64,000 bases of DNA from Ecdyonurus torrentis (GCA_949318235.1 OX439131.1:8672811-8736810); one strand, 5' to 3'. Counted from the first letter of the stretch, positions 23,812 to 38,891 are shown. Notes: generated from the sequence alone by a model not told the origin. Translations and numbers: made by a program.

Positions 23812-25805
23812 TGAGCACCAAGCCCTGCCTTTCAAGCAGCTCTCTCTCACACCCTTCTGTGTACACATTTTATGCAATTAATCCACGTGTGGAGATACAT
23901 CAATATTTTTATGTAGTAAATATTCCAGACCAGGCGACTTTAATACCACAATTTATTTATTAATTTTTATTGATTTATTATTATTATAATTTTATAAACG
24001 TATTAGGCTTTAAAAATAAAAAATAAATGTATATTTCAATCATTTAATATGAGATGATTTGTGTAATGTGTGAGTTAAAAGAGAGAAAAAGTGAGGAAGA
24101 GAGAAAAGAGCGAAAGCGAGACTAAACGACGTTCAAATGAAATGGATAAAAGGAAAAAAATCCAACAATATGGCTGCTTATTTACTTTTGCTGCCTTTGT
24201 TTGCGCTCAATCCTAGCTCGGCATCAGACAATCATTGCAATATATAAGTCCATTAAAGCCGATATCATCTATCATAGCCATAGCATTGATATGTCATACA
24301 AATGTAAATTTTATAGATTATCAATATTCTTTGCAAAATATTATTTGAGCATTCATTATAAACATATTTTATACGTGTAAAAAAAAAAAGAAGAAGAAGA
24401 AGAAAAAACACAATTTTAATACGAATGTATAAAAGTAAAGTTGAGAATGTGAAGAAGGTTAGCTGACAAACATGTATCACTGTGTATCACAAATTAAGAC
24501 GTGAAAACTTTTGACATCAAAACATATATCAAAAGAAAATATTTTTAGATTCATGTTATAATCGCAATTAATTGCAATGAATAAACTTTCGAGTACTTTT
24601 TCTTACGTATGTGGGTGAATACATAAATAAATAATAATTTTATACTTTTGTTAAGTTATTTGTACAATACAAATTGATTCAACCTTTTTTTTTCTCAATG
24701 GTTATGACATTTGATCCTATAACTATAAATATATCTTTTCCACTCCTTGTATTTAATTTATTTGGGTTTTAAAATCTTGAAATCCAATACAATTTTAGTA
24801 ATATTTCATATAAATATATTACAAAAACAATTGAAAATAATCGTATCTAAATTATATTCTGTTCAGAAGGTGCAATATTTCAGACTGTTTAATTGATTTT
24901 ATTGCATGCAAATTTAATACTTTCCAATGGAAAATGCATGCAATTACATTTAATAATAATTAATAAGTTACCAATAAGGCATCGTATATTTAAAACTTTA
25001 CAAAGTGGGAATGTCTTGATGTAAAAGTACAATAGCACCTGCGGATATTGACAGCTAAAGGATATATTAGCTGCATTATAACTTTAAACAGTCTGTACAA
25101 CAATGATAATTAAAGCTTTTGTTTTAAATTTGGAAAATTTGGAAATAATTAATGCAATCACATATATTTATTTAAAGTTGTTTTTTAATAATAAGAAAGT
25201 AAGAAACTAATAAACAAAATATATGATAAAAAAAACAGTCATGATCTCTATTTTGGATATTTTTACTTTTAATGAGAAATGTGAGTATTATGAAACTGAA
25301 ATTATGCGATATAATAAATTATGATTTAATATCATTTCATATTATTTATGTCAAATATAAAAGTAATTAAATTTGCGAATACAATTGTATAAAATTTCAG
25401 ATTCAATATAATATAAAAGATTTTTTTATTGACCCAGAATTAAAATTCCTTATTCATACTACTATAGGTCAATGCAGTAAAAAGCAAAAATTACCTAAAC
25501 ATTTTTTTAATTCAACTTCACTGCATCCTGCTACACAATACTATAGTATAACTATATTAAATTTAATCATGTGCAGTAATTCAATGAATGAGGCCTCAGG
25601 CTAAATAAGTTAATGTTTAAATTGACACGACAATAAAATGAAGGTAACACGTCAATAATAACTTTAACGACGGAAATCGTGTTTTGCTTTTGTTTTATTA
25701 TATAATATATAAAGTAGGGAACAGATTATAAACAGAAGTAATAATAATATAAATGTGTATAACGAGATTTAGTATTGGTATTTATTTATTCATTAATGAT
25801 AATTG

Positions 25806-25931
<126 letters not shown>

Positions 25932-26647
25932 TATACATACATACACAGTACACACATACATACGTGTGAATGATATTATGCTGATGACTTTATAATAAAA
26001 CATTGATCTCTATAATTGTATAATTATAAACACATACACTGTATTTTACACTGTAATGAGAAGTGATTTCCACTTTATCGTAATGATATGTAGATGTTAA
26101 TCATATCATTAATAATTGTTGATTTTATGGTGATTAATGTTGTTACTTTCTTTAGAGAGTTTGATTTTACTAACTAAATATTAATACTAACTTTATTAAT
26201 TACATTTGAATATTCGTTCTATTAAGTACAGCTAAATGTTTATTAATATTAATTTAGAAATCAACAATGTACAATGTATATTTAAGCCACCATCTCTCCT
26301 TATTATGATTTTTCTTTGTAATTAAATGCGCTACAATGATTCAGTGCGTAAATATTACAGATAAAAAAGTGCATATTTTTATGATTATTTCACTAATTAT
26401 TATTATTATTATTATTATTTTAAACTTACTTTATATAACTATTCATATTATTTTATTTCTACTTTTATTACTTCAATTTAAATGTTTTTGATGACTAAAT
26501 ATGTTTCAATAATTCTGTTCTATTATTTAAATATGTATATACCTAGATATAGTTATTTTCTTTGTTTTAGATGTAATGTATAAGTGTATAAGTTGTATAA
26601 TTTTATTCATTATACTAATGTACTATATTGATAAGAACCTATGTATT

Positions 26648-26700
26648 AAGTGTGACGTGATCATGGATTTATGCCACTGATTGTAACAAAAATAAAAATT
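26648..26700 (+). repeat. Short interspersed repeat, family E, copy 2
   Basis: Same blocks as 12409-12465 (TGACGTGATCA, then TATGCCACTGATTGTAACAA), ending in an A-rich stretch. The A-rich end would suit a retroposed fragment. Confidence 0.5.
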
Positions 26701-27249
26701 ATAACATCTTATAATATAATGTATATAATATATAATATGAACAAACTTTAGCAACATATCTTTAAAAATAAAAATTGATATGGAAGCTAGTTAATTCTGC
26801 TAATTTGATTTGAAGTAATCAGCGTTATATACATATAGGATGATCTTATTAGGATCACACATGCAGAAATGAAAACAATTAAAATTATTACAAATAAAAC
26901 AATTGATAGAATAGAAAAAGGTGACATTTTTAAGCATATATACTCATACAAAGTAATTGAAAAACCTGTATAATTTTTTTCTACGTTTATTTTAAACATG
27001 AACTTTTATTTATTATATTTTATTTGAATAAAAGTAAATACACAAAGTGAAATTTTCTTGTAAAAGAAAGTTACATTCGTAGCCAAATTAATATATTTTA
27101 ATTAATTAGTACACATAAGTAATCTATAATCTTTTACATCAAAAACTGTTTAAAAAAATTAATTAGAGATATTGGAATCCATACATTATTTATGAATGGA
27201 GCTATATAATTAGAAAGTTTTTTTTTGTTATATTAATTGTTTAGTTTTT

Positions 27250-27480
27250 CCCGTTGTGCCAGCTGGGGTGGCTGAGAGATTTGAAGATGCAGGACGAGAA
27301 TGACGGTGCTTGTGCCAGCTAGCACATTGCTGAGTGGGTACCTCACGAGAATATGCTGATGCTGGTGTTCCCCCCACTCCCCAAGCTGCTTATCATGAGA
27401 TTGGTAGGCGCGCGCTAGGCACGTTCTGAACCCTCAGACCACCCCGGCAGTCACGAAAGATGTCAGGTTACACCCCCAGT
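27250..27480. other. G+C-rich island of unknown nature
   Basis: About 230 bases near 55% G+C inside AT-rich DNA. The minus strand has a stop-free frame of about 60 codons without ATG (RTCLARAYQSHDKQL, later STVILVLHLQIS), and the plus strand has only short frames. Flanking splice signals are weak (GGTTCAG on the minus strand near 27429). It may be an old repeat, a regulatory element or an exon; I recognise no family. Confidence 0.2.
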
Positions 27481-28265
27481 ATATATATGTAACGTACAGT
27501 ATTGTACGTGTATGTGTATATAGTATATATGCACAAGTATAAGATCCATACAAGGACACAATATCATTATTTTACCAGACATGCTTATTTTAGTCATAAC
27601 GTATACAATTCATTTCAAATGTGTGTACAAAATTTAAAACAAGACATTAAAACTTCTTAGATATCTACATATTTGATTTATTATGTATTATATATATGTA
27701 AATAAGAGCAAGAAGAATGTTATTAGAAAAATAAATATATATATAAATAAAGTGTTGCACTAATTCAGTATACACAATTACACAATTCATGATTCAGTGT
27801 CATAAATAGATAAATGTTTGCTTTTAGTAAAAATATTACCATTACTATTTGTATTACCATTACTGGTTATATGTAATAAATTAGTTGGTGTTACCAATGA
27901 AAAGCTTTTTCCAACATCTTTTATTGGCTTAGAACACGTAAAAGGATGTCTAGTATATTCCTCATTAAAAAATGTCTGATCTTTCTACATTACAGTACTC
28001 TACAAGTGTAGAGATAAGTATTTATAAGATATCTTTTGTTCTTACACTTTTTGCGTCTAAGTGGTTAGGAACGCTATAACAAAATTAAAAACTGTGGAAT
28101 AAGGGGTCAAAGTTCAAACGTCAATAGCCGTTGGCCCTGGGTGGCCCATGCGTTTAAATTTAGGAAATAGCTACTAGTAACCATATTCATATAGAAATTT
28201 TCATATTCTTACCACCTATTCCCGAATAACTCCTAAAAATTCCTCTTGATCCCCCTACATGTTGA

Positions 28266-28600
28266 AGGAATAGACCGGAGCAAAACATAAGCATTTATAT
28301 CACAAAACACTTGATGGGATTTACATAAATAACTTTAGTTTGTCTCAAAACCCAACAGTAGCCCTGTAGCAGTGATCAGAAAATTCGATTTATGCAACCC
28401 GCACAACATTTTCATACTAATTTTTGCATGTTTCTGACGTCATAAACATGAATTTTTACGCAAATTGCATACTTTACAGTTTTTTCACGCTCTCTCGTGG
28501 AGCTACATTAACATTCTGGTAAAAATTGTCATAAGTTTTGTAGATCCCATTTCGTGTCTATTCATTAAAAAGCACGTGTTGTTTTATGTGGTCTATGGCT
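28266..28600 (+). mobile_element. MITE family D, copy 1
   Basis: A 335-base element from AGGAATAGACC to GGTCTATGGCT, matched base for base in length by 38557-38891. Flanks are TTGA (a mutated TTAA) at left and TTAA at right, the latter merging into a long AT tract. It contains AACACTTGATGGGATTTAC, a perfect TGACGTCA (28435-28442) and GCTCTCTCGTGGAGC. It is non-coding. Confidence 0.82.
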
Positions 28601-28601
28601 T

Positions 28602-28721
<120 letters not shown>

Positions 28722-30498
28722 GCTTTTTACCTCTTGAGATTGTATATCGCTTTATGCCGGTGATAATAATTAATAATAATAATAATTAATATTTAACGGC
28801 TTTTATTGGGCGAAATCAGGCGTACAACCTCTCAATTTAACCCAACTGTTTTACGGTACAGTCAGTTACAATATATAACAAATAATAGTGTTATACATAT
28901 AATGTTAATAAAAAAATGTATTAAAAATATTATGTGGACAAAATTTTTACTAAAATTAGTTCATTTATAAACAGAATATTTCAATTTTAAGTTTTCCTTT
29001 CACTAAATTACACGATTGAGAATATATTAACATTTAATATTTATTAAAAAATTGAAAAGAAAAATGATAATATATAAATGCATTGCGAATTTTTTATTGA
29101 GAATCCATTATATGGTGATATCCATTATAAAAACATGATTGTTAGAAGAACAAACGGTCTATTTGCCTAAGTTGTTGTATTAGTAAAATGATGCATAAAC
29201 TTAATTTTATAATTATGACACTCATAAAGTTACAATTGTCTAGATAATTCGAGTTTTGTTTTACAATATCACATTTAATTATAATAGTGTAATAATTTAT
29301 ATAATTAACAATTAGATGTTATACAATTTATACGATTCATTGATGCGTGAAAGTACGACAATGTTATGCCTGAATTTATTGCGTAAACAAAGAAGTTTAT
29401 CAATAATTTTGCATGCAGACGCAGTCATAACAAAGATCACTACGTCTCATAACAAAGAGACAAAAGCCAATAAAACAATACAAACTTATATGAAGCTACT
29501 TAATACACTGAGAAAATGTCTTCTCAAATTTTATCATTTATTTGTCTTCAAGAGGCAACTGCACTGCATGATTAAAAACTACTGCTTTTAACATTATATT
29601 TATCAAATATTTCAGCTCATTGATTGATTAAAACAAAAATTATGCCACTTTGTATAATTTAACTGTTATTAATGTAGAAAAAACAATACTTTAAAAAAAT
29701 TAATTCTGTATAATTTTAAATATTTATAAAGGTGTATACGAAAATTATAAAAAAAATATATATATTGATATTTTATTGCACAGGCAAAATCACAGATAGA
29801 TTCGAGAAAGAATAAAAAAAAAGAAGAAGAATAGAAAGAAAGAATGAATTAGTATTTTCATAAATACTCATTCATTCATAAGTGATTTTGTATAAAAAAA
29901 AAACTTCGTATTTCATATTTGTATATAAAAAAGGCTTTTAATAATTCTTTTGTTTGTAAAAAGCTAGGGGAAATGTCCGTTTGCTGAGAGAGTAAAATAC
30001 GTATTTCGAATGAAAGTGAGAGTGCAGCGTGGCAGGAGTATAGCTAGAATCAATGCATGCAACGGACTGGAAATATATGTTTAGAGCTAAACACGTAAAC
30101 TCGGTTGTAAGTTGTCAGTGTGGCTAACACTGCAGTATTATTGTGACACTGAAGTGACCGTGTAAGCTGCTATACACTTACTGCATGATATCAATCTATG
30201 TCTTTCAGTTTAATATTGTAATGTACTGTAAGTATACTCAATGTGATGCAGCCTATAATTAACATACTGTATAATACGCAGTAATTGTATATATTTACGA
30301 GTTATATAGTAATATTATGGGCTTGTCTCTGCAGATTTGACAAGCTAACTGTATCCATATTTAATATCATTTGAAAGCTTGATGTTAACTTAAAATAATA
30401 ATAATAATGACGTCACAAGTTTAAATAAATAAGTTTTTTTTGCGAGCAATCGGGCAGATTATCCTATCGTAATTTATATAAAGCTATTATTAATTTAC

Positions 30499-30502
<4 letters not shown>

Positions 30503-30557
<55 letters not shown>
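30503..30557 (+). repeat. (AT)n microsatellite
   Basis: About 55 bases of uninterrupted AT repeat. Confidence 0.95.
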
Positions 30558-30560
<3 letters not shown>

Positions 30561-32064
30561 AAATATAACTGATTTGTTTTGATAAGGATAAGATATATAA
30601 AATATTAGTTAAGTAGCATTTTTTATTCCACTTATCACTTATTAGCCATTAGTTATAGCTTTCATCTTTAAAGTGATTATGTCTAAGGAAAATTCATGAG
30701 TAAGCATCATTTTTTCAAAAACTTTCTCTTATTATTGTTTTTATTTTATTGAAGGTTTTACAAGTTTAATTTAAACAACGCTTCATTGAATGTAACCTCT
30801 GCCAACGTAAAAACTGATCTTTTGTTATTTATTTACTCTGGCTGAATATTACACTAAAATGATTACTAAACTAGCCAAAGCCTTAATTAATATTTCGAAA
30901 ATGCACTTGTAACGAGTAATAAAGTTATTTAAAATTAAATATTTTTGATCATTAAATAAAAAGAAGCTACTAATGTAACAGTTTCGTATTCGTGTTTCTC
31001 TTCTTCCTTTACAATGGATAGAATTATTAAGGCAGTTACAGAGGAATCAATTAAGCTCATTAGTATTCTACATACAGAGAACACAACTTCAAAATTTTGT
31101 ATTTTATGCTACGTTGCTACGTATTAAGTTTTTTATAGCCTTGACATAATTTCAAATATTTCATTTTCTTTTCTAAAAGAATCATTAAACTTCATTTAAA
31201 TTTTTACTGTATTGCACATTGATTTGCTCACTTGCACAATTTCTATTCTGCTTGTATTATGTGATAAACATTCATAAATAATATATTTATACAAAATGTG
31301 CAGCAATGCAGAAACCTTTCTGTGATCACGAAGAGTATTTATATGTATTCTCTTTCAAGTGTGCAAAATTTAAAATGATTTTGCTCTGCATGTTGCATTC
31401 ACTCACCCCAAAACTCAATGCAGTTCTATATCTATATGCAAAATAATATTACTCTAAACGACAATTTTATATCAATTACAAGTAAAGAAATGAATAATTA
31501 TTAACAGTATATAAGATACAAGGTATGAAGAACTATATAATAATGTTATTATTATTAATTTAGTTCATATTATGCAATACTTCACACGGTGCAATACTTT
31601 TAATGTGTGATAAATATGATTACATACAATCTCAATTAAAAACCATTGAAGTTTATGCAATCAATTTTAATGTACATATATAGTGCAAATATTGCATATT
31701 GCCGTTTGATCAATAACGTTCTCAAAATAATATAATTATGAAAATAATGTTATCCGATTCCGACGTTCTTTATAGATTATGAAGGCCTGTTTTCAAGGTG
31801 CAATATTGTCAATAAGTAACTAATTCAATTGCATGCAAATTTAACAAAGTTAAATTAAGATTATAAGAAATAATAATATTGTGATTGTAATTATAAAATC
31901 TTTCATGGGCTATACAGAAGAGAAGCTAATACCCCATGAGGTTACTGAAAAAGACTCTGAGAATCCATACACATTTTGTGTCCAGTCAACCTTGGTTGCA
32001 AATTATTCTTGTGTTATCTAGGGCTCTTATATTTACCTAGTCTACAGCAAGTTTGGTTATAGGT

Positions 32065-32356
32065 GATGATGAATGGATAGGCAGGAAATATGAGTGAAAT
32101 GGTGAACCGTCCCGAGATTCTCTCTATTGCGTGATGTAGGGTCACTACTGCCTACATCAGGACGATCGGAGACATGCATACACACCTCTCCTACCGATGA
32201 CTCATGACACAATAGCACACGCATCAACCTCATATGCAAAGATCACAAGTGCACTCCGCCAGCATACACGGCCTTGTAAAAGCCGCACAGCCTGGGAGTC
32301 GAACCAGTGACCCTTCGCACACGAAGCAGACACGCTACCACTGCGCCACGGCCTCG
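32065..32356 (-). mobile_element. tRNA-derived SINE, copy 1
   Basis: Read on the minus strand from about 32356, the head is GGCCGTGGCGCAGTGGTAGC, then a tRNA-like middle, then GGTTCGACTCC. These match the RNA polymerase III A box (TGGCGCAGTGG) and B box (GGTTCGANTCC) with tRNA spacing. A non-tRNA body of about 220 bases follows, ending near TTCACCATTTCACTC. A diverged copy with the same head and body blocks lies at 61355-61640, which confirms a SINE family rather than a tRNA gene. No protein is encoded. Confidence 0.8.
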
Positions 32357-32749
32357 GATAGAAATGAAATCAAACTTATTACACGTTCATAATTTTGTGC
32401 CGTAGGCAAAAATTCAGTAATTTTTAAATATTCTAATTAACAATTGAAACAAATTTTTTAATGTTTATTTTGATTTAGTAATTTTTCTTCTTTACTGACC
32501 AAAACAAATTTTTTTATATTACAGTATGCTTATTTATGTCTGTATATAATGTATTAGAAACCTTATGTTTAGCTCCTGTGTATTTTTGTTTTGTTGTAAT
32601 TAACACAATTACATAGGTGTTGCATTTTTACGCTAATTAATGATAATAATTCACGTTGTTTATTTGAGCAAAATAAAAAATAAATTTTTATGCGGGAGAT
32701 AAAATTTAAATATGTATGCAATAAAACATTTGGAAATATAATACTACAT

Positions 32750-32753
<4 letters not shown>

Positions 32754-32847
<94 letters not shown>

Positions 32848-32879
32848 TATAATATATTATTTATAATATAATATATATT
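32754..32879 (+). repeat. (AT)n microsatellite
   Basis: About 126 bases; pure AT for about 85 bases and then broken by ATAATATATT variants at the right end. Confidence 0.96.
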
Positions 32880-33564
32880 GATGTAGTGATTTGTAATGTT
32901 GAAAAGATGGTCGTTTTTCTTCGAAGCAATAAAAAAATGTATTTTTTTTCTATTGGTTCACATTATTGTTTGGTTATGACAATGATCGATTTTCAATATT
33001 ATATAGAATAAAGATCGATAAACCTATAATGGAATTTCAATAGCAAATAAAAGAATACTTTCTTTAATAAGATTGCCAATGAAGTCAGAACACATATATG
33101 GAAGTAAAAATGATCAAAGACAGTAGATTTCATCTATACATCCTAGAAACTAACTGAACTCTCATTTGGTCGTAAAACGTTGCTCTTGGTGAAATAATAA
33201 GAACACTAGAAATAAATTCGATTCTAAATTAATGTCGTAGATTATTTAACAGTTTTCTTCACTTAAACTATGAAAACTGTGAAAATTTACCAATATAAGA
33301 TTTATTGCTATTATTATTATTATGGAATTAATTTTTCTTGAAATTTTAAAATGTGGAAGAGGTTTTGTTTTTGTTATCTTGAATTGAAAAAAAAAGACGA
33401 TAGGCAATTTAAAAGAAACCCTATTCTTTAATACGCTTTCTGATTTGGTTTTTTTTTTTTTTTTTTTTTACTTACAAAATACAACGATTATTATTGTTAT
33501 TAAGATATTTAATTGTATGAAAGTTATTCATTACATTAGTCATTTTAAATGGGCCACCTTTGTA

Positions 33565-33567
<3 letters not shown>

Positions 33568-33600
<33 letters not shown>
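33568..33600 (+). repeat. (AT)n microsatellite
   Basis: A 33-base AT run. Confidence 0.93.
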
Positions 33601-33601
<1 letters not shown>

Positions 33602-34247
33602 CACTTATATAAGTAGAAAAATGCTATGCACCGCAGCAAAAATAATGCTTACAAATAAATATAAAACCTATAAGTAAGAACAAATTTAGCACAAGTCATA
33701 ATATTTATATAGTATTATTGAGATATTTTGACTCACTTTTCTACAACTGTAAATTTAGTTTAAAATTGAGAGAGTATATATTTTGAATTACAATATTATT
33801 TGTATAGAGGTATTGTATAGGTATTGTATAGAGTATATTATTTGTATACCTCTGTAATTAGCCTATAGTTCCAGTTAAAAAACTAACAATGATTAATATT
33901 AGACATACTATCTTGTCTAATGGTTAAAGAATCTTGAAATATAGTCAAAAACTGTCCAATAAAAATCTTTGGACTAATAGGACTTACCTATATGGAAAGC
34001 AACAGACCGCGGAAAAAAATAGGATGCCTAATTTCGTATTCTATAGCATTGATAGAACTATAACTATCATGTTTTATTTTTTCTTTAGAAAACTAATGCA
34101 ACTAGACCGGATTTTTTGTTTAATGAGAAATACGATACGCTTTTGTTTGTTTTAAGTTATAAAGACAATTTTTAAGATTTATACATTACAGTGCCAACAT
34201 TTATTGGAAATCAATTCAAATTATTAAGCTCCTTTTATTTATAAAGC

Positions 34248-34354
<107 letters not shown>

Positions 34355-34428
34355 CACACCTAAAACTATTTTTTTATTCTTATGATATGCATGTTTTTTG
34401 AGTGGGAGCCTGGAGGTTTTCCACTTTG

Positions 34429-34431
<3 letters not shown>

Positions 34432-34494
<63 letters not shown>
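34432..34494 (+). repeat. (TC)n microsatellite
   Basis: A 63-base CT run flanked by G+C-elevated unique sequence (GAGTGGGAGCCTGGAGG before, CTTGCTCTCGCTCTGTCACG after). The flanks resemble the other TC-associated islands in this window. Confidence 0.95.
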
Positions 34495-34496
<2 letters not shown>

Positions 34497-35832
34497 CTCT
34501 CGCTCTGTCACGACTCTACAATACGCAAAGAGAGAAAAAGAGAAGCCAAAGGCAATGCTTGCTGCACGCCTTTGAATTGCAGTAAGATTTAAAATGTTCC
34601 ACTCAGTGGCTACAATGAAGCAACCAATCTTACACGTGGAGCAGTTTACTTCAACTCATTGCAATTTAGCGACACATTTGCTTCATTGTTTCGTCATTGT
34701 TTTCATTACAATTTGAATATAACAATTTAATATTCACGATATTCACGAATTGCCTCTAACAATAAGTTTTAAAAATTAACAGATATTAAACGCTTTATTA
34801 TATCTTTCATTACAATTCACATGAAATCAAGCTCGTGCATAGAAAGTTCTTTTATTAGTGACGCTACAATTATTGACGAGTTAATTGTTCTATTAACAAT
34901 ACAACTAGACAGTCGTAATCTATTTTTTCTTTTCTCTTTTTTAAAATATTTAAATAGTTTTTAAATTAATGATAGTTAGTTCATCATGTGTCAAATATTT
35001 TGATAGACTTTCATTTTTAGGTCCTATTTTACAGAAAAAGCAAAAAAAAAAAAACAAAAAAAACATAGTTAAAAATTCTTTATAATAAGGTGTTACGGAC
35101 AATAGTGACAAAAAATATGCCCCAAAAATAAGAGAAACAAAAAAAAATAATTAGAACAACATAAAGTATTAGCTTCTGTCAATAATTTCTTGCTTATCGA
35201 TATTGATACATTGATACCAATAACTCTAATTATTTGTTATAGCTGTGTTTTTAAAGAAAAAGCAACTAATTAAACAATTTTGCTCATTAATTTAATGTAT
35301 TATATTTCTACTAGCGCGTTATAGAGAAGGTTAATAACATTTCTTGTATCTTCGTACTTATAAAAATAATTCAATAAAAAAGAAAAAAAAAAGTTTAAAA
35401 AAAAAGTTGTGCACTAAGAAGCAAGCAATATAAAAGATATATTGATTGATTGATTGCTTTCTTTATTAAGTGAAAAGTTGTAGGGGCGAAGTAATAGGGC
35501 AAGATAGGGGAAGTTTTTATTTTCTTCCTTCTCTCTCTCCACGTCTTCTCGTGTTAAACACTTAACTTAGTAAGGGTGGATGGACGGATGTTGGTTAGGA
35601 GACGCCGGAAGCAGTACGCTAATGTGTTGTCCGTCTTGACAAGACATAAGAGAGAGAGAGAGAGAGAGAAGAAACCTATAACTGGATACTTTTACTTACC
35701 ACCGACAAACAAGATCACGCTGGGTGGCTGCTCAAGATAATTGCATTGCAGGTGATCCAGCCGTGTCTCGTTTTCTCTTCTACTATTTCTTCTATACGTT
35801 ATATAAGAGTAATCAAAACTAAAGGTCCACCC

Positions 35833-35834
<2 letters not shown>

Positions 35835-35883
<49 letters not shown>
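35835..35883 (+). repeat. Poly-T tract of 49 bases
   Basis: A single uninterrupted T run, the longest homopolymer in the window. It could be the A-tail of an old minus-strand retroposed copy, but no element body is recognisable beside it. Confidence 0.9.
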
Positions 35884-35884
<1 letters not shown>

Positions 35885-36463
35885 TGAGATGTAAGTCGTA
35901 ATTTTTCAGATTAACAGGTGAAGACAAATTAAATTTCAACTATGAAATCTGGTCAAATTATAAAAAATAATAATAATAATAATAAAATAAAAAATCCTGT
36001 TGCAGCTTGAGAATTATCTTTCTGCTCAATATAAATATAATCATTATGTTTTAAAACCGATACTTTTTAAAATTATTTTCAGCGTTAACTGTGATTATAA
36101 ATATGACCAATCGTGGACTTAATTCCAGTAGAAACATTCTACAACCCTATATTATGCAATAATTTTGAAACAATTCCCGAATTACTTGACGTATGCATTA
36201 CGTATTCACCTCAAATATAATGCAAATTCTTCTGATAAAAAGAAGAAGAAAATAAAGGAAATAATTTAAAGTATAGTTTGTTGCGTGTAAAATAAAATTA
36301 AGGTTTTAAATTTCATGATTTCTTTTCTTTGGACTGATATTTACATTTAATGGTCAAATTACCACAGAAAACCAACGATTCCATAGAAATTAAATCAGAA
36401 AAAAGTTTATGTTAAGATTTTTTTTATATTATTATTATTAAGTTCATTGAACTTAATTATCTG

Positions 36464-36465
<2 letters not shown>

Positions 36466-36511
<46 letters not shown>
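36466..36511 (+). repeat. (TC)n microsatellite
   Basis: A 46-base CT run followed by a short G+C-rich patch (CCTGCCGCTGGCGGTGTGC, 36540-36558) containing a GC-rich palindrome. Confidence 0.94.
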
Positions 36512-36515
<4 letters not shown>

Positions 36516-36679
36516 TTGTATGTGTTTATCTCGCAATATCCTGCCGCTGGCGGTGTGCTGCCATGATGCGAGGGTTGCATCACTGCAGGCAATAGAGCTA
36601 TCGAATAATGCAACTCTAATACAATAACAATTTTGGTTTAATATACATATATATTATATATATAGTTCTACAATAAAAG

Positions 36680-37130
36680 ATTTGCCTTTAGTGAAACAAT
36701 CAACAAACTGAGAGGTCAAGAATACTAACAAATTGCTAGCAGATGACTTTGTGTACCTGTTTTGATTAAACATGCTGTCTTATGGGGAAATAAAGCAGTT
36801 ATAACTTTAGTTATAATTAATTCGCAATACTGAAATTTTACTGTAGCTTATTGAGCCTCAAAGCGTTTCTTTTCCTGATAATTGGATGAAAAATATAATA
36901 ATACCAAATTACATGAATTGAGGAAAACAAAAGCTTTAAGGCTTAGTAAGGTACAGTAAAAATTTCAGGTATCGAGAATGATTTGAAACTGTAGTTATAA
37001 CTGTTTCATTACTCCATAAGAAAGTATGTTTAATCAAGACAGGTACACAGTCGTCTGCTAGCACTTAGTTAGTATTGTTGGGCCTCACTCACCCCTCAGT
37101 TTATTTTCTCACTAAACCGACTTTTGCAAG
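36680..37130. mobile_element. Palindromic MITE, family P, copy 2
   Basis: The same foldback plan as 472-933. Left arm ACTAACAAATTGCTAGCAGA and ACATGCTGTCTTATGGGGA faces the right arm CATAAGAAAGTATGT and TCTGCTAGCACTTAGTTAGT, ending in CGACTTTTGCAAG. Arms are diverged from each other and from copy 1, indicating old insertions. Confidence 0.78.
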
Positions 37131-38556
37131 TTTTCTATTACTGTAATATACTGTTACCCAACACGGAAAAAAGATTATATGCAATTTATGTTTTACAATA
37201 CATATATGCATTTCTACAACATAACAACTTTTTTTTTTTTTTCCTTTTTCTTTTTTGAGCATTTACTTCATTACAATTTTGTGTGTTAAAGGGACTTTGC
37301 AGTAAAGTTTTTATTTCTTTTGTCGAAGCAACTTTCACGTTCCACACATCAAAGTAAAATTAGCACAGTGAACTCTTCATTCAGTCTCTACTTTCTGTGA
37401 ACATCTCAACTTTTTGTTGTATTCTATATCGTTGTAACGTGTACTTGTGAAAATACCTTTATCAAATTTAATCTCATGAATGAGAAAATATAATATGATT
37501 ACAGAAACACTGATTTACTCCCACGACTTGCATATGTCTACACAAGAATGTTACATACAAATCAATAATAATAAAAATTCTATGTATATAATAAACATGT
37601 ACAACAAAGTTTATAACTAGGTCAAGTTAAGGAGCTTTATAGAATCTTCCATTATTATATAATCTTTTCTTTCTTTCTTTCTTTTTTTTTTTTTTTTTTG
37701 TCTGTGTTCATCCATCAAGCTTGTCCCCCTCTTTTCTTTAATATAGTGTACTCGCCCACGCGACCACTACTTTGATAGTACTATATAGAACACGTACAAG
37801 GTATATGTGCAGTGAATGCACTTTCACAATATATGTACGTACTATATATATTATTATATTATGTAAATATAATATTCTACACAAAAAGATTGTGCCTATC
37901 TAAAAAGTGTTTTCACATATATTTTGATATTTTGGCATAAATACATCGAGTAAAAATTCAGCTCATATATTTAAAAGAGCCATAATTTGTTATGAAAAAA
38001 TAATAACAATAATGTAAGACCAAATTGTGCACATATATTATGTGCGTGAAACTTAATTACAACGAATGGCTATCAAATTTCAAAGTTCTTTCAAATGCCC
38101 GTTCAATTGTGCTTAAACAACTCATTATGAACACAGAAAGAATACAAGTCGAGACGTCTTATATAATATGCTGTGCAGAATGCTATTTTTTCACCGCGAA
38201 ATAATATAAAGCTCCCTACAAGGTTATTGGATGCCTTAACCCATTTATCAATTACTTCAATTTAGGTGGTTTTAATTTTCTCTAATTCACATTTAACATC
38301 ATCGTAATTTCAATGAGTTAATAAAACTGTTTGACTATTTCAAGTTTACAGAATGTCCACATGGCTATCATTGTGTATATTTCAGTTATAAAGATATTTT
38401 TATTTAAGTCAAGATTATTACAAGAGGAATACCATGATGGAATGTACTTGACAGTTTTGCAGATTTAGCTTCCCTCAAGTCTATTCCTGCAAGAAAATAT
38501 CACCAAATACAACAAAATGTATATCAATAACGGTTATATTACAATGACATAGTTAA

Positions 38557-38891
38557 AGGAATAGACCAGAGAAAAACACAAGCATTTATATCACAAAACA
38601 CTTGATGGGATTTACGTAAATAACATTAGTTTGTCTCAAAACCCAACAGTAGACCCGTAGCAGTGATCAGAAAATTCGATTTATGCAACTCGCGCAACAT
38701 TTTCACACTAATTTTTTAATGTTTCTGACGTCATAAACATTAATAGTCACGTAAATTGCATACTTTACAGTTTTTTCATGCTCTCTCGTGGAGCTACATT
38801 AACATTCTGGTAAAAATTTTCATCAGTTTTGAAAATCCCATTACTTGTTTATTCATTTAAAAGCACATGTTGTTTTATGTGGTCTATGGCT
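38557..38891 (+). mobile_element. MITE family D, copy 2
   Basis: A 335-base element with intact TTAA on both sides (38553-38556, 38892-38895). Termini are AGGAATAGACCA and TGGTCTATGGCT, an imperfect 11-12-base inverted repeat. It is highly similar to 28266-28600 throughout, including TGACGTCA at 38726-38733. Confidence 0.85.

Noticed and set aside
29316..29591. A 91-codon plus-strand frame without low complexity
   Set aside because: No recognisable domain, no splice or promoter context, and base composition equal to surrounding intergenic DNA; a frame of this size can occur by chance in 64 kb.
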